DNA of 34,947 nt from Komarekiella atlantica HA4396-MV6 (GTDB taxonomy: Bacteria; Cyanobacteriota; Cyanobacteriia; Cyanobacteriales; Nostocaceae): contig JAHHHK010000051.1 of NCBI GenBank assembly GCA_019359395.1, positions 1 through 34,947 on the forward strand. The letters run 5' to 3'. This document shows, piece after piece, positions 1 through 7,804 of this stretch. Position 1 is the first letter of the stretch, and the number at the start of each line of letters is the position of its first letter. The notes under the pieces were generated by a model. The model made no database searches and was not told the DNA's origin. It saw only the letters and a program-made list of their open reading frames with translations. The translations under genes were made by a program, and so were the position numbers.

Positions 1-125
1 GATTTGTTGACACCATTCTCAACTACTGAGGCGTTCGTTCTATCGCTATTGACTAAAAAAATTCATCTTTTGCGATCGCTCAACTGAGAGCATCCTCACC
101 CTAGATCACCAAAAGTGGACAAGAC
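1..125. other. Gene-free left edge
   Basis: No open frame with coding character is seen here. One HIP1 octamer lies at 72-79, so this may be host DNA or the outer edge of the phage-like element. The first ten bases (GATTTGTTGA) recur at 14981-14990, and 10-22 (ACACCATTCTCAA) recurs at 18023-18035. Confidence 0.5.
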
Positions 126-160
126 CCAAAAAAGAACCCCCTAAATGCTTAGGGGGGGGT
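126..160 (-). terminator. Rho-independent terminator ending the minus-strand block
   Basis: Read on the minus strand, CCCCCTAA, a 4-nt loop and TTAGGGGG form a perfect 8-bp stem (137-156), followed by a TCTTTTTT run (127-134). It lies about 25 bp beyond the stop codon of the 72-aa gene and closes the leftward transcription block. Confidence 0.85.
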
Positions 161-185
161 TAAGCAATGAATGGAATCTACGCAA

Positions 186-404
186 CTATCCTACTTCAGA
201 GAAATCAAGATAATACTGTTTGTTTACCTTAAGGAATTCCATAACGTTAGGATTAGTGATTGTCATTTCAAGACGCCCGTTAGGTGTAGCCTCCCAGAAA
301 TCTTTGTTCTCTCCATCTGTCCCTACAACTGGACTTAATTGAACCTCAACGCTTACAGAATCAGGCGATTTGTTCACTGCATTAACTTGAAATTTTGCTC
401 TCAT
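186..404 (-). CDS. Small phage-type protein, 72 aa
   Basis: This is a small soluble protein with no membrane segment. It reads as mostly beta, with motifs ATPNGRLEMTITNP and YYLDF near the C-terminus. From memory this resembles a family of 70-90 residue proteins of unknown function common in phages (pattern ATPxGxxxMxITNPxAxxFxxGKxYYxDF). The ATG at 404 is preceded by AAAGGTAG, an acceptable ribosome-binding site. It sits between two intrinsic terminators (421-450 and 126-160), so it is probably transcribed alone or by read-through. No function is assigned; a minor virion or single-strand-binding-like role is only a guess. Confidence 0.75.
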   Translation of the reverse strand: MRAKFQVNAVNKSPDSVSVEVQLSPVVGTDGENKDFWEATPNGRLEMTITNPNVMEFLKVNKQYYLDFSEVG

Positions 405-420
405 TGTTTCTACCTTTTGT

Positions 421-450
421 AAAAAAAAAGCCCCTAGGAAATTAGGAGCT
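421..450 (-). terminator. Rho-independent terminator between two minus-strand genes
   Basis: On the minus strand, AGCTCCTA (450-443), a 6-nt loop and TAGGGGCT (436-429) pair over 8 bp with one G-T wobble. A run of T residues (429-421) follows directly. It lies between the 154-aa and 72-aa genes and should reduce transcription of the latter. Confidence 0.85.
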
Positions 451-475
451 AAGACATTTAAGGATGAAGTTAGTC

Positions 476-940
476 CTATCTATCAGGATAATCCCTAATC
501 GTAAATTGTCCTTGTTTTTGCAAATATTTTTGTACATCTTTGACTTCTTTCTCTACATCTTTTGTCTCTTCTCTTACTTCCTTGATCATACCCTCCACTC
601 TTTCCCACTTATGGTCTATCTTCTCATTAATTTGTCCTAGCACCATCTGGACTACATCATTGCGATTAGCGTAACTAGATAAATGAATATCAAACTTTTT
701 ATCTAAAGCAAGGGCGTCTTTCTGTAAGAGTTTTACATCTGATATCACACTAGCGTGAGAGTTTAAATCCTCCCTCAAGTCCCTAATATCGTTAGTGATG
801 GTATTGAACTTTGAAATCATCTTGATAGCTAACCCTATCAACATTGAAACGCTTACTAGGCTAGTCAATAGGACACTGGTTAACTCTAGGCTAATCGTGA
901 ATGTTGGAGCGCTCGGATTAGCGGCTATGTATGTTTTCAT
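476..940 (-). CDS. One-TM coiled-coil protein, holin- or spanin-like topology, 154 aa
   Basis: There is one hydrophobic segment at about residues 17-42. A long charged, heptad-patterned helix follows (about 45-140, with KEVREETKDVEKEVKDVQKYL near the end). There is no cleavable signal peptide. The order of a short outside N-terminus, one TM and a cytoplasmic coiled coil is known from phage membrane proteins and small holin-like proteins, but nothing here proves a lysis role. The ATG at 940 directly abuts the tandem operator-like repeat (941-968) and has no Shine-Dalgarno sequence. It follows the 788-aa coiled-coil gene with a gap of 33 bp. Function is unknown. Confidence 0.7.
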   Translation of the reverse strand: MKTYIAANPSAPTFTISLELTSVLLTSLVSVSMLIGLAIKMISKFNTITNDIRDLREDLNSHASVISDVKLLQKDALALDKKFDIHLSSYANRNDVVQMVLGQINEKIDHKWERVEGMIKEVREETKDVEKEVKDVQKYLQKQGQFTIRDYPDR

Positions 941-968
941 AGTTATCCAATAAGTTATCTAATAACTT
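941..968 (-). repeat. Tandem GTTATYCAATAA repeat, copy 1
   Basis: Two adjoining near-palindromes (GTTATCCAATAA, then GTTATCTAATAAC) end one base before the ATG of the 154-aa gene. In the mRNA the repeat occupies the place of the ribosome-binding site. It belongs to the family of nine sites described in the findings. Confidence 0.85.
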
Positions 969-973
969 TCAAA

Positions 974-3340
974 TTACTCACTCCTCCTAACATCGCTGCT
1001 ACCTATTTCCGTGGTTACAGCACTAGCAGTTTTCTCATCTCCTACCAACTTCTTGATAGCATCCTCACCATCTTTCTTACTCTTCTCAAATTCCTCCTTC
1101 TGTCCCTTCAATTGATTGAAATTATCCCCAATAGATACAACCTCACCTGTTACCTGACTGAATGCTGATACTGCATTCTCTATAGGCTGCAACCCCTGTA
1201 AAACATTATCCCACTTAGCTTGTTGAGCAGTTCTAGCTGTAGTGAATTCACTCATATCAGGAAATGCGTTCTCAAATACAGCGCCAGCACGCTTGAGCGC
1301 ATTTCCTATCTTTCCTGTATTGTTAGCAGCTAGTTCAGTGATGCTTCTGGTCATGTCAAGCATGGACTGAACTGAGAACAATATATTGGTTCCAGACTGA
1401 TATATTCTATTAGCTGCTTTGTATGCGTTAGTTAAATTGGTGAAGTTTTCCGCCCCAAATATCGTCTTGAAAAAGTTAGCAGTCCATTCACTGACTATCG
1501 ACCCGAACCCCGCTTCCTCACCCTTCTCATTCTTCCATTTAAATCCAATAGATTGAGCAACATTGTCGATACCTGCAAATAAAGTTTGAGCAATATTATT
1601 AGACAGCATTAACGCATTATGAAACACAGTAATCAAAGTAAGAATATTCAATACTCTATCAACCTGCAAAGTGTTCCACAATCTTCCGAATGTACCTGAC
1701 AAACCTTCTGGTAATTGCGCTCCTATTTTAGTGTTGATAGTATTCAGCAAAGTTAATTGAGCAGCATTAGCACCAGTGTTTAAAACATCCAAGGCATCTT
1801 TTACCTTGTTATTCGTGTTGGCATTTATTTGACTAGCGTTATCATTCAACGCTTTGTTCATGCATCCACCCGGTTGAGTTGATTTACACACTCCCGTTGC
1901 TGTTGCATTTTCTATTTGCGGAATTGTGGGTATATCGGGACGTATAGCGTTAGCGGCACGAGCAGGTATAAGTGCTACTAATCCCGTAAGGTAATCAAGT
2001 TTTGGTATTGCTTGCTGATTCACTTTTTCCTGTTCTCTGAGTCCTGTATCAATCTTCGTAAGGTCAGTTTTCACTGTACTAATATCACTTTTAATTTTTT
2101 CGACTTCTCCAGTTATTTGATTAGTCTTTGTTTGAGTGAATGCTACCCTTGCCGATAAGTCTGGTATCTGGTTGATACTCCTTTCGGCTTTAGAAAAATC
2201 TTGTTTTAGCGCTCCCACTTCCGCTGCTACTCCAGTTGTTCCCCTAGCTACAGTTTGAATACTAGGAACTATAGTTTCTTGAATATAATTTCTGTCAGCA
2301 AATTTCTCTTCTACAAATCTTCTCTCTACGTAAGTTCTGGTAGTTTGTTCTACTGCGCTTACTTGCTTAGCAATAGTTGCAGGGATTGTAGCTACGGTAG
2401 CAGTTACATTTTTAGCTGTAGTAATTGCTTCTTGAGCTGATGATTGAATATTGGATATCAAGGTATTTAGAGAAGCTACTTTCTCGTTAGCTACTTTTGC
2501 TTCTAGCTGAGCTTCTTGCAATCCTTTTTGAAGAGTAGTAACTGTAGTGGATATCTGCTGCTGAAAGTTTTGATTAACTCCAGAGAGATATCTGTTAACT
2601 TGTTGCTGTAAGTTGTTTATTTTTTCATCTACAACTTTCCTACCTTGCCTTGTTTCATAGAGTGCATCATTACTTTGTTTATTAGCAATAGCTATTTTAT
2701 CCTCTACAATTTTTCGTCCCTGCCTTGTCTCGTAAAGCGCATTATTCGCCGCTTCTCTAGCTTTTACTGTGTTGCGCTCTAATCCACCAAAATCCTTGCT
2801 AAGTCTGTCAACGTCAATATTATTTTTTGTTATTTGTTTGACAGTATTTTCTAAATCTTTTTTGACATTATCAACACGGGATTTAATGGTTCCCAATGTA
2901 GTTAGTATTTTTGAGCCATCTAATCCAAGTCTTAAAAGCTGTTTATCTACAATATCATTAATGCCATTTTGAACTAAAGTAGAGTGGATTACTGCTGCTG
3001 CTAGACCCCCTTGCATGACGAGAAAAATTAGCTGACCACCCAAAGCACCAGCATTCTGAGGCGTACCCCCTCCCGGCATTTTTTTGTAGAATGCATCGTT
3101 GAGCTTCTTGATGTTATCTGCTGTCTTTGAAGTTTTTGTAATTGTGTCTTCTACCTTAGTGAATTTACCATTTAAGTAAGCGCTTCGTTTTAGTATGCTT
3201 GTTAATCCATTAGCTATCCCTGGGATGCGTTTTATCTCTCTGAGTCTTGCATAAAAACCACGAGTAAATTTTGCTGATTCTAGATAAAAATCCATCCCTG
3301 CTTTAGTAGTAATAGGAACACTAGGCGGCGGCAAACTCAT
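974..3340 (-). CDS. Large coiled-coil protein, candidate tail tape measure, 788 aa
   Basis: Most of the protein is heptad-patterned helix. Hydrophobic stretches lie at residues ~100-128 (GALGGQLIFLVMQGGLAAAV) and ~560-590 (VLNILTLITVFHNALMLS). A near-exact 25-residue duplication carries NALYETRQGRKIV (from ~200) and DALYETRQGRKVV (from ~226). Two Cys lie close together at ~485-493. Length, coiled coil and internal hydrophobic helices are what phage tape-measure proteins show; at about 1.5 angstrom per residue it would set a tail of roughly 0.12 micrometre. I recall cyanobacterial proteins with the same C-terminal pattern (HNALMLS, ITELAANNTGKIGNAL). The start overlaps the stop of the 101-aa gene (ATGA), so the two are translationally coupled. 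A fibre or adhesin-like role is the alternative. Confidence 0.7.
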   Translation of the reverse strand: MSLPPPSVPITTKAGMDFYLESAKFTRGFYARLREIKRIPGIANGLTSILKRSAYLNGKFTKVEDTITKTSKTADNIKKLNDAFYKKMPGGGTPQNAGALGGQLIFLVMQGGLAAAVIHSTLVQNGINDIVDKQLLRLGLDGSKILTTLGTIKSRVDNVKKDLENTVKQITKNNIDVDRLSKDFGGLERNTVKAREAANNALYETRQGRKIVEDKIAIANKQSNDALYETRQGRKVVDEKINNLQQQVNRYLSGVNQNFQQQISTTVTTLQKGLQEAQLEAKVANEKVASLNTLISNIQSSAQEAITTAKNVTATVATIPATIAKQVSAVEQTTRTYVERRFVEEKFADRNYIQETIVPSIQTVARGTTGVAAEVGALKQDFSKAERSINQIPDLSARVAFTQTKTNQITGEVEKIKSDISTVKTDLTKIDTGLREQEKVNQQAIPKLDYLTGLVALIPARAANAIRPDIPTIPQIENATATGVCKSTQPGGCMNKALNDNASQINANTNNKVKDALDVLNTGANAAQLTLLNTINTKIGAQLPEGLSGTFGRLWNTLQVDRVLNILTLITVFHNALMLSNNIAQTLFAGIDNVAQSIGFKWKNEKGEEAGFGSIVSEWTANFFKTIFGAENFTNLTNAYKAANRIYQSGTNILFSVQSMLDMTRSITELAANNTGKIGNALKRAGAVFENAFPDMSEFTTARTAQQAKWDNVLQGLQPIENAVSAFSQVTGEVVSIGDNFNQLKGQKEEFEKSKKDGEDAIKKLVGDEKTASAVTTEIGSSDVRRSE

Positions 3341-3642
3341 TTAAATATTCCTCCAAATATTTGAAATACTTCAAGCGCTTCTTTGAAAAAATCTGTAGCT
3401 AGATTTTTAAATTTACTCAATAAATCCTCGATACTTGCACAGTAACTTTCTAGTACCGATACGCGTTTTGCTAACGCTGCTAAATCAGCTTGATTATTTT
3501 TTGGATGCTGTGGATTTCTTGAGTTATCATCCTCTAATCTTTTCACCCTATTTTCTAATTGCTTATTTCTATTATTCGCTTCTCTAAGTGCTTTATTTAA
3601 ATTAGCTAAAGCTGTATCAATATCCTTGCATTGTTCAGCCAT
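3337..3642 (-). CDS. Small coiled-coil protein, 101 aa
   Basis: The N-terminal half is a strong coiled coil (ALREANNRNKQLENRVKRLE). A polar linker (SRNPQHPKNNQ) and a second amphipathic helix ending in aromatic and hydrophobic residues (FQIFGGIFK) follow. It is translationally coupled to the 788-aa gene through an ATGA overlap, which suggests a partner or chaperone for it. The ATG at 3642 lies ten bases after the tandem repeat at 3653-3678. There is no clear Shine-Dalgarno sequence. Family unknown. Confidence 0.7.
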   Translation of the reverse strand: MAEQCKDIDTALANLNKALREANNRNKQLENRVKRLEDDNSRNPQHPKNNQADLAALAKRVSVLESYCASIEDLLSKFKNLATDFFKEALEVFQIFGGIFK

Positions 3643-3652
3643 GATTTGTATT

Positions 3653-3678
3653 TTATTGGATAACTTATTGAATAACTT
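3653..3678 (-). repeat. Tandem GTTATYCAATAA repeat, copy 2
   Basis: TTATTGGATAAC followed by TTATTGAATAACTT. It lies between the 191-aa and 101-aa genes, overlaps the stop codon of the former, and is 10 bp upstream of the ATG of the latter. Confidence 0.85.
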
Positions 3679-4252
3679 AAGAAATACCTCTAGCTAGATT
3701 ATTGATTTTATCTGCTGTACTTTTGCAAGGAATACAACAATAGCCAGGATATTTATTGTGTGTACATTTTATTTGCCCTAGAGGGCAATCTTCATTACAA
3801 GAAACTTTATAATTGCATTCAGAAACCGCGACTACATAAAGATTGTTTCCGTTGCTGTCTTTTACCACCAGCCCATTGTCACCGCTAGGAGTGAATTTTG
3901 TAGAGGATAAAGTTATCACACCACATCCAATACTAAAAGCATCGTTTAATAATCTTTCCCCAGTAGGCGATACTGCCCAAGATTGGTATCTATTACCGTC
4001 ATATCCTGTACTGTCAGGCACAGCCCGAAATTCTAAAGTTTCATTTTCGTAGAGAGCTATTTCTCGCGTTTGATTTTGGCACTGAGATACTGGATTCGCT
4101 CCACTATAGCTATATGTAAGATTTCCCGATCTACCACGAGCATCTACAGGAGTACAGGTAACAGAAAAAGGTGGATTATTTATCTCTATTACCTTAGTGA
4201 TACCTTTATCAATCAAACTAACCTTTCCTTTTTGCTTGCCTTCACAATGCAT
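3677..4252 (-). CDS. Cys-rich beta protein, phage-appendage-like, 191 aa
   Basis: The N-terminal ~140 residues look like beta strands rich in Ser, Thr, Gly and Asn. The C-terminal ~45 residues hold a dense cysteine cluster (CNYKVSCNEDCPLGQIKC, then YPGYCCIPC), the spacing of a small disulfide- or metal-stabilised module. There is no signal peptide or membrane segment. It starts 2 bp after the stop of the tail-fibre-like gene, so the two are surely co-transcribed. A virion appendage or host-contact protein is the best guess from position; no enzyme motif is seen. Confidence 0.65.
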   Translation of the reverse strand: MHCEGKQKGKVSLIDKGITKVIEINNPPFSVTCTPVDARGRSGNLTYSYSGANPVSQCQNQTREIALYENETLEFRAVPDSTGYDGNRYQSWAVSPTGERLLNDAFSIGCGVITLSSTKFTPSGDNGLVVKDSNGNNLYVVAVSECNYKVSCNEDCPLGQIKCTHNKYPGYCCIPCKSTADKINNLARGIS

Positions 4253-4254
4253 AT

Positions 4255-4851
4255 TTAGCCAACCTTAAATAATTCAATAATTGTAAAAATTTCATTTGGA
4301 CTCCCAAACCCTGTAGCATTCCCCAGACCCCATGTTGCTTGGCTGGCATTGCAATAATATTGAATTTGAAGATTTTTATTAGCTGCAATGGCAAATTGCC
4401 CTTTAATAAAGCAGTGCCCTGACTGGACGCTAGAGCCTGATAAGAAATATTCACTACTGGAATACAAAATGTCTGTATTATTAGTTATATTTCTTAATCG
4501 ACACCGCGTTCTTCCGCTTCCCTCAAATGGAATTTGAGCAATAATCCTATAAATTCCAGAAGGTAATGCAAATGAGTTGCTACCGAGTGTTACTGCTGCT
4601 GTTTCGTCGTTCTGGATAGTATTAATAACTCTTGTTTGCCAACTACCAGTAACGGATGAGCCACCATGAGTATTATCAGGTTTTGTGTCTAATAATTGAA
4701 TATATTGATTATTAACAAAACTACCAATACCAGATAAAAAATTACCTCTAGTAATATGCTTAGTTGTACCATTTGATTCTTGAATCGGTATAATATCCGT
4801 ATTTTCAGGCACGGTTTTTTCAGTGCCTAAATCCTTAATCTGTTTGAACAT
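4255..4851 (-). CDS. Tail-fibre-like protein with C1q/TNF-like beta domain, 198 aa
   Basis: The N-terminus (IKDLGTEKTVPENTDIIPIQ, then THITRGNFL-like wording with NGTTKHITRGNF) matches the short linker found at the start of many phage fibre proteins. The rest (GSWQTRVINTIQNDETAAVTL, then FALPSGIYRIIAQIPF, RCRLRNITNNTDILYSSSEYF and IFTIIELFKVG) follows a jelly-roll receptor-binding domain I know from phage tail fibres. The normal form of that domain is about 130 residues and looks complete. The gene overlaps the upstream 118-aa gene by 17 bp. It probably sits at the virion surface and binds the host envelope. I am fairly sure of the fold class and less sure of the role. Confidence 0.75.
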   Translation of the reverse strand: MFKQIKDLGTEKTVPENTDIIPIQESNGTTKHITRGNFLSGIGSFVNNQYIQLLDTKPDNTHGGSSVTGSWQTRVINTIQNDETAAVTLGSNSFALPSGIYRIIAQIPFEGSGRTRCRLRNITNNTDILYSSSEYFLSGSSVQSGHCFIKGQFAIAANKNLQIQYYCNASQATWGLGNATGFGSPNEIFTIIELFKVG

Positions 4852-5191
4852 AGCTTTCTAAAATAATTGTTTCTGTTAGATAAACGTTGCCATTACGTTC
4901 TTTGGCGTAGGCATCCCAGCGAAAGATTTCTAGAAGTTCATACAACTGACGATTGTCGTATCCGATTGGGGTGTTATTTTCGTCTGTGATTTTATTGCCG
5001 TTTTCATCGGTTAAGTAACCCTGAAAATTACTAAGCGCATAGAGGATGATTGCAACTACTAGTTGCTCGGCTTTATTACTTGCTGCTGGTGTAAAGCCGA
5101 CTGCTACCAAATCAGCTTTTTTGATTACCAATTCAGTAGCAGTTTGACTAGCACTTTCACCGAATAATTGCTGAAGTGTTAGTGCTTGCAT
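4835..5191 (-). CDS. Paralogue B of tandem phage-type pair, 118 aa
   Basis: Residues 5-50 (LQQLFGESASQTATELVIKKADLVAVGFTPAASNKAEQL) align position by position with the neighbouring gene at 5191-5526. The middle (DENGNKITDENNTPIGYDNRQLYEL) differs. The C-terminus (WDAYAKERNGNVYLTETIILESY) again matches the end of the paralogue (TTRNNTIYLRNTISVEV). The ATG at 5191 overlaps the stop of the upstream paralogue by one base. No membrane segment. The pair resembles short virion components lying beside fibre genes; the exact role is unknown. Confidence 0.7.
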   Translation of the reverse strand: MQALTLQQLFGESASQTATELVIKKADLVAVGFTPAASNKAEQLVVAIILYALSNFQGYLTDENGNKITDENNTPIGYDNRQLYELLEIFRWDAYAKERNGNVYLTETIILESYVQTD

Positions 5192-5526
5192 TAGTAGTCA
5201 TCGGGGTCGATTGTGTCAGCACCAACCAGAAATCTATCAACTTCAACGCTGATAGTATTTCTCAGATAAATGGTGTTGTTACGGGTAGTGATAGCAGGCG
5301 AAAACCCATCTACTACAGCTACGCTTTGGTCAATATTGGTGTCTCTAGCTTCATCCGTGAGTGCTGCTTTAAATTTTAAGATGATTGCTAATAGTAAAGA
5401 CTCAGCAGTATTGTTTGCTGAAGGAGTCAAGCCAGTACTAATTAAATCAGACTTCTTGATGATTAAATCAGTAGCATCTTGAGTTGAGTTATTACCAAAA
5501 ACTTGAATTAATGTTGGTTCAGCCAT
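5191..5526 (-). CDS. Paralogue A of tandem phage-type pair, 111 aa
   Basis: The start is placed at ATG 5526 (MAEPTLIQVFGNN). A longer frame back to 5583 would translate the tandem repeat as FKLLNNLFNNYYN and is not credible. The N-terminal half (TQDATDLIIKKSDLISTGLTPSANNTAESLLLAIILKF) is paralogous to the next gene. It is the first gene of the leftward block, 20 bp after the operator-like repeat at 5547-5574, and faces the rightward block across about 100 bp. Function unknown, probably structural. Confidence 0.7.
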   Translation of the reverse strand: MAEPTLIQVFGNNSTQDATDLIIKKSDLISTGLTPSANNTAESLLLAIILKFKAALTDEARDTNIDQSVAVVDGFSPAITTRNNTIYLRNTISVEVDRFLVGADTIDPDDY

Positions 5527-5546
5527 GTGTTTATGTGTGTTGTAAT

Positions 5547-5574
5547 AGTTATTGAATAAGTTATTCAATAACTT
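5547..5574 (-). repeat. Tandem GTTATYCAATAA repeat, copy 3
   Basis: GTTATTGAATAA followed by GTTATTCAATAAC. It lies in the divergent region between the leftward and rightward blocks, 20 bp before the ATG at 5526, where it could control both directions. Confidence 0.85.
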
Positions 5575-5628
5575 GAAAAACATCTCTCTATGCTAAAGTA
5601 AGCATAATGTATAAACCTATACTTGACA

Positions 5629-6438
5629 ATGCCTGAACCTACCTTTAATGACGTTGAATTACTACAACAATTTTGCATCAGGTATGTAAACAAAGCTGTT
5701 CGCGAACATTTTAATGACATTAATGATATCGATGATTCAAACTTAACTACCACCAATTCACGACATGTAGCTAAGCTAGTTTCTTTACATAAAGACAAAG
5801 ACCCTATCACCTTGACTGTTGCAAGACTATTAGCTTTTTATTTTGCTTGCGGTAGCTTTGAGGCTCAGCCTATTTACGGTATTCCTGTTACTACGTTTCA
5901 CGAAAGTAATTACCTGAAACCTCAAGTATCTCTGCATTTTGCAGAGAAAGTTTCAGAAGCAAGCACTCACAACAGAAAACCAGTATTAGCGTTAGTCAGC
6001 TACAGGATAACTGACGAAAATCTAAGCATGGCTGAGGTTAACGCTTTAGCTGTCAAAATTAAAGCTGATTTTGCTACACCTAAACTTCACTTCAAAAAAG
6101 GTAGAACCAAATTCAGTTACAGGGATAAAGTAAAAGGATACGAATTTATTTTGACTGCTTTTGATGAAACGAATGCTGAAAAAGTAATTAAAGCTGTCTT
6201 GAAACTAAATAATCATGCTTATGACGACGAACGTTTAACAGATACAGAAAGTAGAAAAAACTGGAATGTTACAGGAACTCAAACAATACTAGGTAAAACC
6301 TATAAAAAACCACAAAGACGACCTGTAGCTGATGTGTACTTTTCACATGCTGAATTAAAAATTGATGGATTACCAGAACCAATCGTACTTGTAGATACCA
6401 CTGGAAGATTTGCAAAAGCATTACAAAAAACATATTAA
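5629..6438 (+). CDS. Unknown protein opening the rightward block, 269 aa
   Basis: I do not recognise this family. The protein is soluble and mixed alpha/beta. It has a basic middle (KLHFKKGRTKFSYRDKVKGYEF) and a basic stretch near the C-terminus (KKPQRRPVADVYFSHAELKI). ATG 5629 was chosen over the in-frame TTG at 5623 because it starts the coherent sequence; neither has a Shine-Dalgarno sequence. Just upstream lies CATAATGTATAAAC, a possible -10 region, which would give a nearly leaderless mRNA. GTATAAACCTATAC (5609-5622) fits an NtcA half-site pattern but is badly placed. A nucleic-acid-related role is a weak inference from the basic patches. Confidence 0.65.
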   Translation: MPEPTFNDVELLQQFCIRYVNKAVREHFNDINDIDDSNLTTTNSRHVAKLVSLHKDKDPITLTVARLLAFYFACGSFEAQPIYGIPVTTFHESNYLKPQVSLHFAEKVSEASTHNRKPVLALVSYRITDENLSMAEVNALAVKIKADFATPKLHFKKGRTKFSYRDKVKGYEFILTAFDETNAEKVIKAVLKLNNHAYDDERLTDTESRKNWNVTGTQTILGKTYKKPQRRPVADVYFSHAELKIDGLPEPIVLVDTTGRFAKALQKTY

Positions 6439-6534
6439 ACAAGAAACCAGAAAAAACCATAAGGTCTTAGCTAGAAAAAACAGTTAATTTTGTGATTTAA
6501 CCTAAAAGTAATCAAACCAACCACAAGAAAAAAT
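6439..6534. other. Spacer between first two rightward genes
   Basis: This spacer is AT-rich, with a weak inverted repeat (GTTAA to TTAAC around 6483-6502). There is no terminator and no copy of the tandem repeat. The following gene lacks a ribosome-binding site. Confidence 0.4.
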
Positions 6535-7134
6535 ATGCCGCTGTATAGAGGTAGAAAATCGTTACAAAGAGCATTGCTGCTTTTACGGCGTGCTGGAGCA
6601 GCAGAAGGAAGTACCGACCTCCCTGAACCACCTGCTGGAACTGAACTACATAAATACTGGGAATTAGCGACTGGTAAACGCAAGCTTAACTATGTTCGCG
6701 CCGCTAGCTCTAATCCTGGGAAAAAGGTAGCCGCTAAGATTCACCCGTTCGGTATCAACCCCCCTGCTGCTACTCCACCCCCAACATTAGTTAAATACAG
6801 CAATCGTGCGAAAGGTGCAATGTCTGCTCAAGTTGGAGACGCTGGGGACTTAAATCACGTTACTACTGCTGATGCTGACCCAATTAACAGAGGGCGGAAT
6901 TTCAGAGCAGCAACGATTACAGTTTTTAATCCTACCGGAACCGAGACGCCTGAAACCAGTCAAACACTGGGTAGCTCCTACAAAAAGAGGGCAGGCGCTA
7001 GCTACACTTTCCCATTCGGAACTAACCCAACTGGAACTCTTGCTTACAGCGAAGTTCGCGCTGATTTGCTAGGGAAGGCAATTGCCCTCAACCCTGATGC
7101 ATCTGTTTCGTTTAAACCTGAGATTTTGAAATGA
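6535..7134 (+). CDS. Basic, Pro/Ala/Thr-rich protein, possibly structural, 199 aa
   Basis: The N-terminus is strongly basic (MPLYRGRKSLQRALLLLRRAG). The rest is Ala, Thr, Pro and Gly-rich with beta character and two echoing motifs, HPFGINPPAATPP (~76) and FPFGTNPTGTLAY (~163). Thr/Ala-rich composition and an arginine-rich head fit a small coat or scaffold-type protein, but no family was recognised. It overlaps the 73-aa gene (ATGA, 7131-7134), followed by a further overlap to the 123-aa gene, so the three form one translationally coupled unit. Confidence 0.65.
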   Translation: MPLYRGRKSLQRALLLLRRAGAAEGSTDLPEPPAGTELHKYWELATGKRKLNYVRAASSNPGKKVAAKIHPFGINPPAATPPPTLVKYSNRAKGAMSAQVGDAGDLNHVTTADADPINRGRNFRAATITVFNPTGTETPETSQTLGSSYKKRAGASYTFPFGTNPTGTLAYSEVRADLLGKAIALNPDASVSFKPEILK

Positions 7135-7352
7135 GTATAGACCCCTTGGATGTATTGCAAGTAAGCATTAGTACAGGGGGTCATATTCCTTGTATTGATG
7201 AATGTCGTGAAATTATTCGTCAGGTTGATTCAGTTGAGTGCTTGATTGAAAAATTTCTACAGCTTGAGATTGATGCTGAAGAATACCTTGATGGTGTTGA
7301 TGATGCTGGTGTAGATATGGATGATTACACTTTATGGCTACCGACGCTTTAG
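7131..7352 (+). CDS. Acidic small protein, 73 aa
   Basis: The protein is highly acidic, especially residues 47-66 (DAEEYLDGVDDAGVDMDDY), with a hydrophobic helix before it. It starts in an ATGA overlap with the 199-aa gene and ends inside the start of the 123-aa gene. Small acidic proteins in such positions may be chaperones or DNA mimics. No homology recognised. Confidence 0.6.
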   Translation: MSIDPLDVLQVSISTGGHIPCIDECREIIRQVDSVECLIEKFLQLEIDAEEYLDGVDDAGVDMDDYTLWLPTL

Positions 7353-7705
7353 GGGATTGGGAACACTTGGGGACAGTTTTGATAGATAATCAATGGCGAC
7401 TGTTTCCAGTCTCTACAGTGAGCGAAATTTTTAGAATTACTACCACAGTAGGAGATGATTGGAATAAGTTGCTTAAAAGTGCTGCTTATATCCGGTTTTA
7501 CTATCCAGACGGAAATAAATCCGAAAAGGTATACATTCGTGTAGAAAATGAAGCAAGAATAAAAGAAATTCTAATACCTACTGAGTTGAAAAGCAGAGGT
7601 TTTATTCTTAGAGATATTGGTGTTATTTGTTCTCACCCTAAGAAGGATGAATATTCTTTGGCATCTTTCGCTAGGTGGACAATGAAGATTGAAGCATTGC
7701 TGTAA
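7334..7705 (+). CDS. Unknown beta-rich protein, 123 aa
   Basis: The pattern RFYYPDGNKSEKVYIRVENEARIKEILIP suggests a beta sandwich. The ending SFARWTMKIEAL is reminiscent of minor virion proteins, where a Trp plus an acidic C-terminus is common. It overlaps the 73-aa gene by 19 bp. No membrane segment or catalytic motif. Probably the end of a three-gene unit; about 165 bp of non-coding DNA follows. Confidence 0.6.
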   Translation: MATDALGDWEHLGTVLIDNQWRLFPVSTVSEIFRITTTVGDDWNKLLKSAAYIRFYYPDGNKSEKVYIRVENEARIKEILIPTELKSRGFILRDIGVICSHPKKDEYSLASFARWTMKIEALL

Positions 7706-7804
7706 AAATATTTTTATTTTCTGAAAAATTATCCTGAAAATATCCACAAGAATTGAATAACCAGCAGGTTGATAAACTTATTAAGCAAATATAAAGAAGA
7801 GTAA

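Noticed and set aside
2255-2972. Plus-strand frames inside the 788-aa gene
   Set aside because: They are shadow frames, Ser/Leu-rich, opposite a long coherent coiled-coil gene.
5609-5622. GTATAAACCTATAC as an NtcA site (GTA-N8-TAC)
   Set aside because: It lies 6 bp before the start codon, with no room for a class II promoter downstream. One match to a short degenerate pattern is expected by chance.
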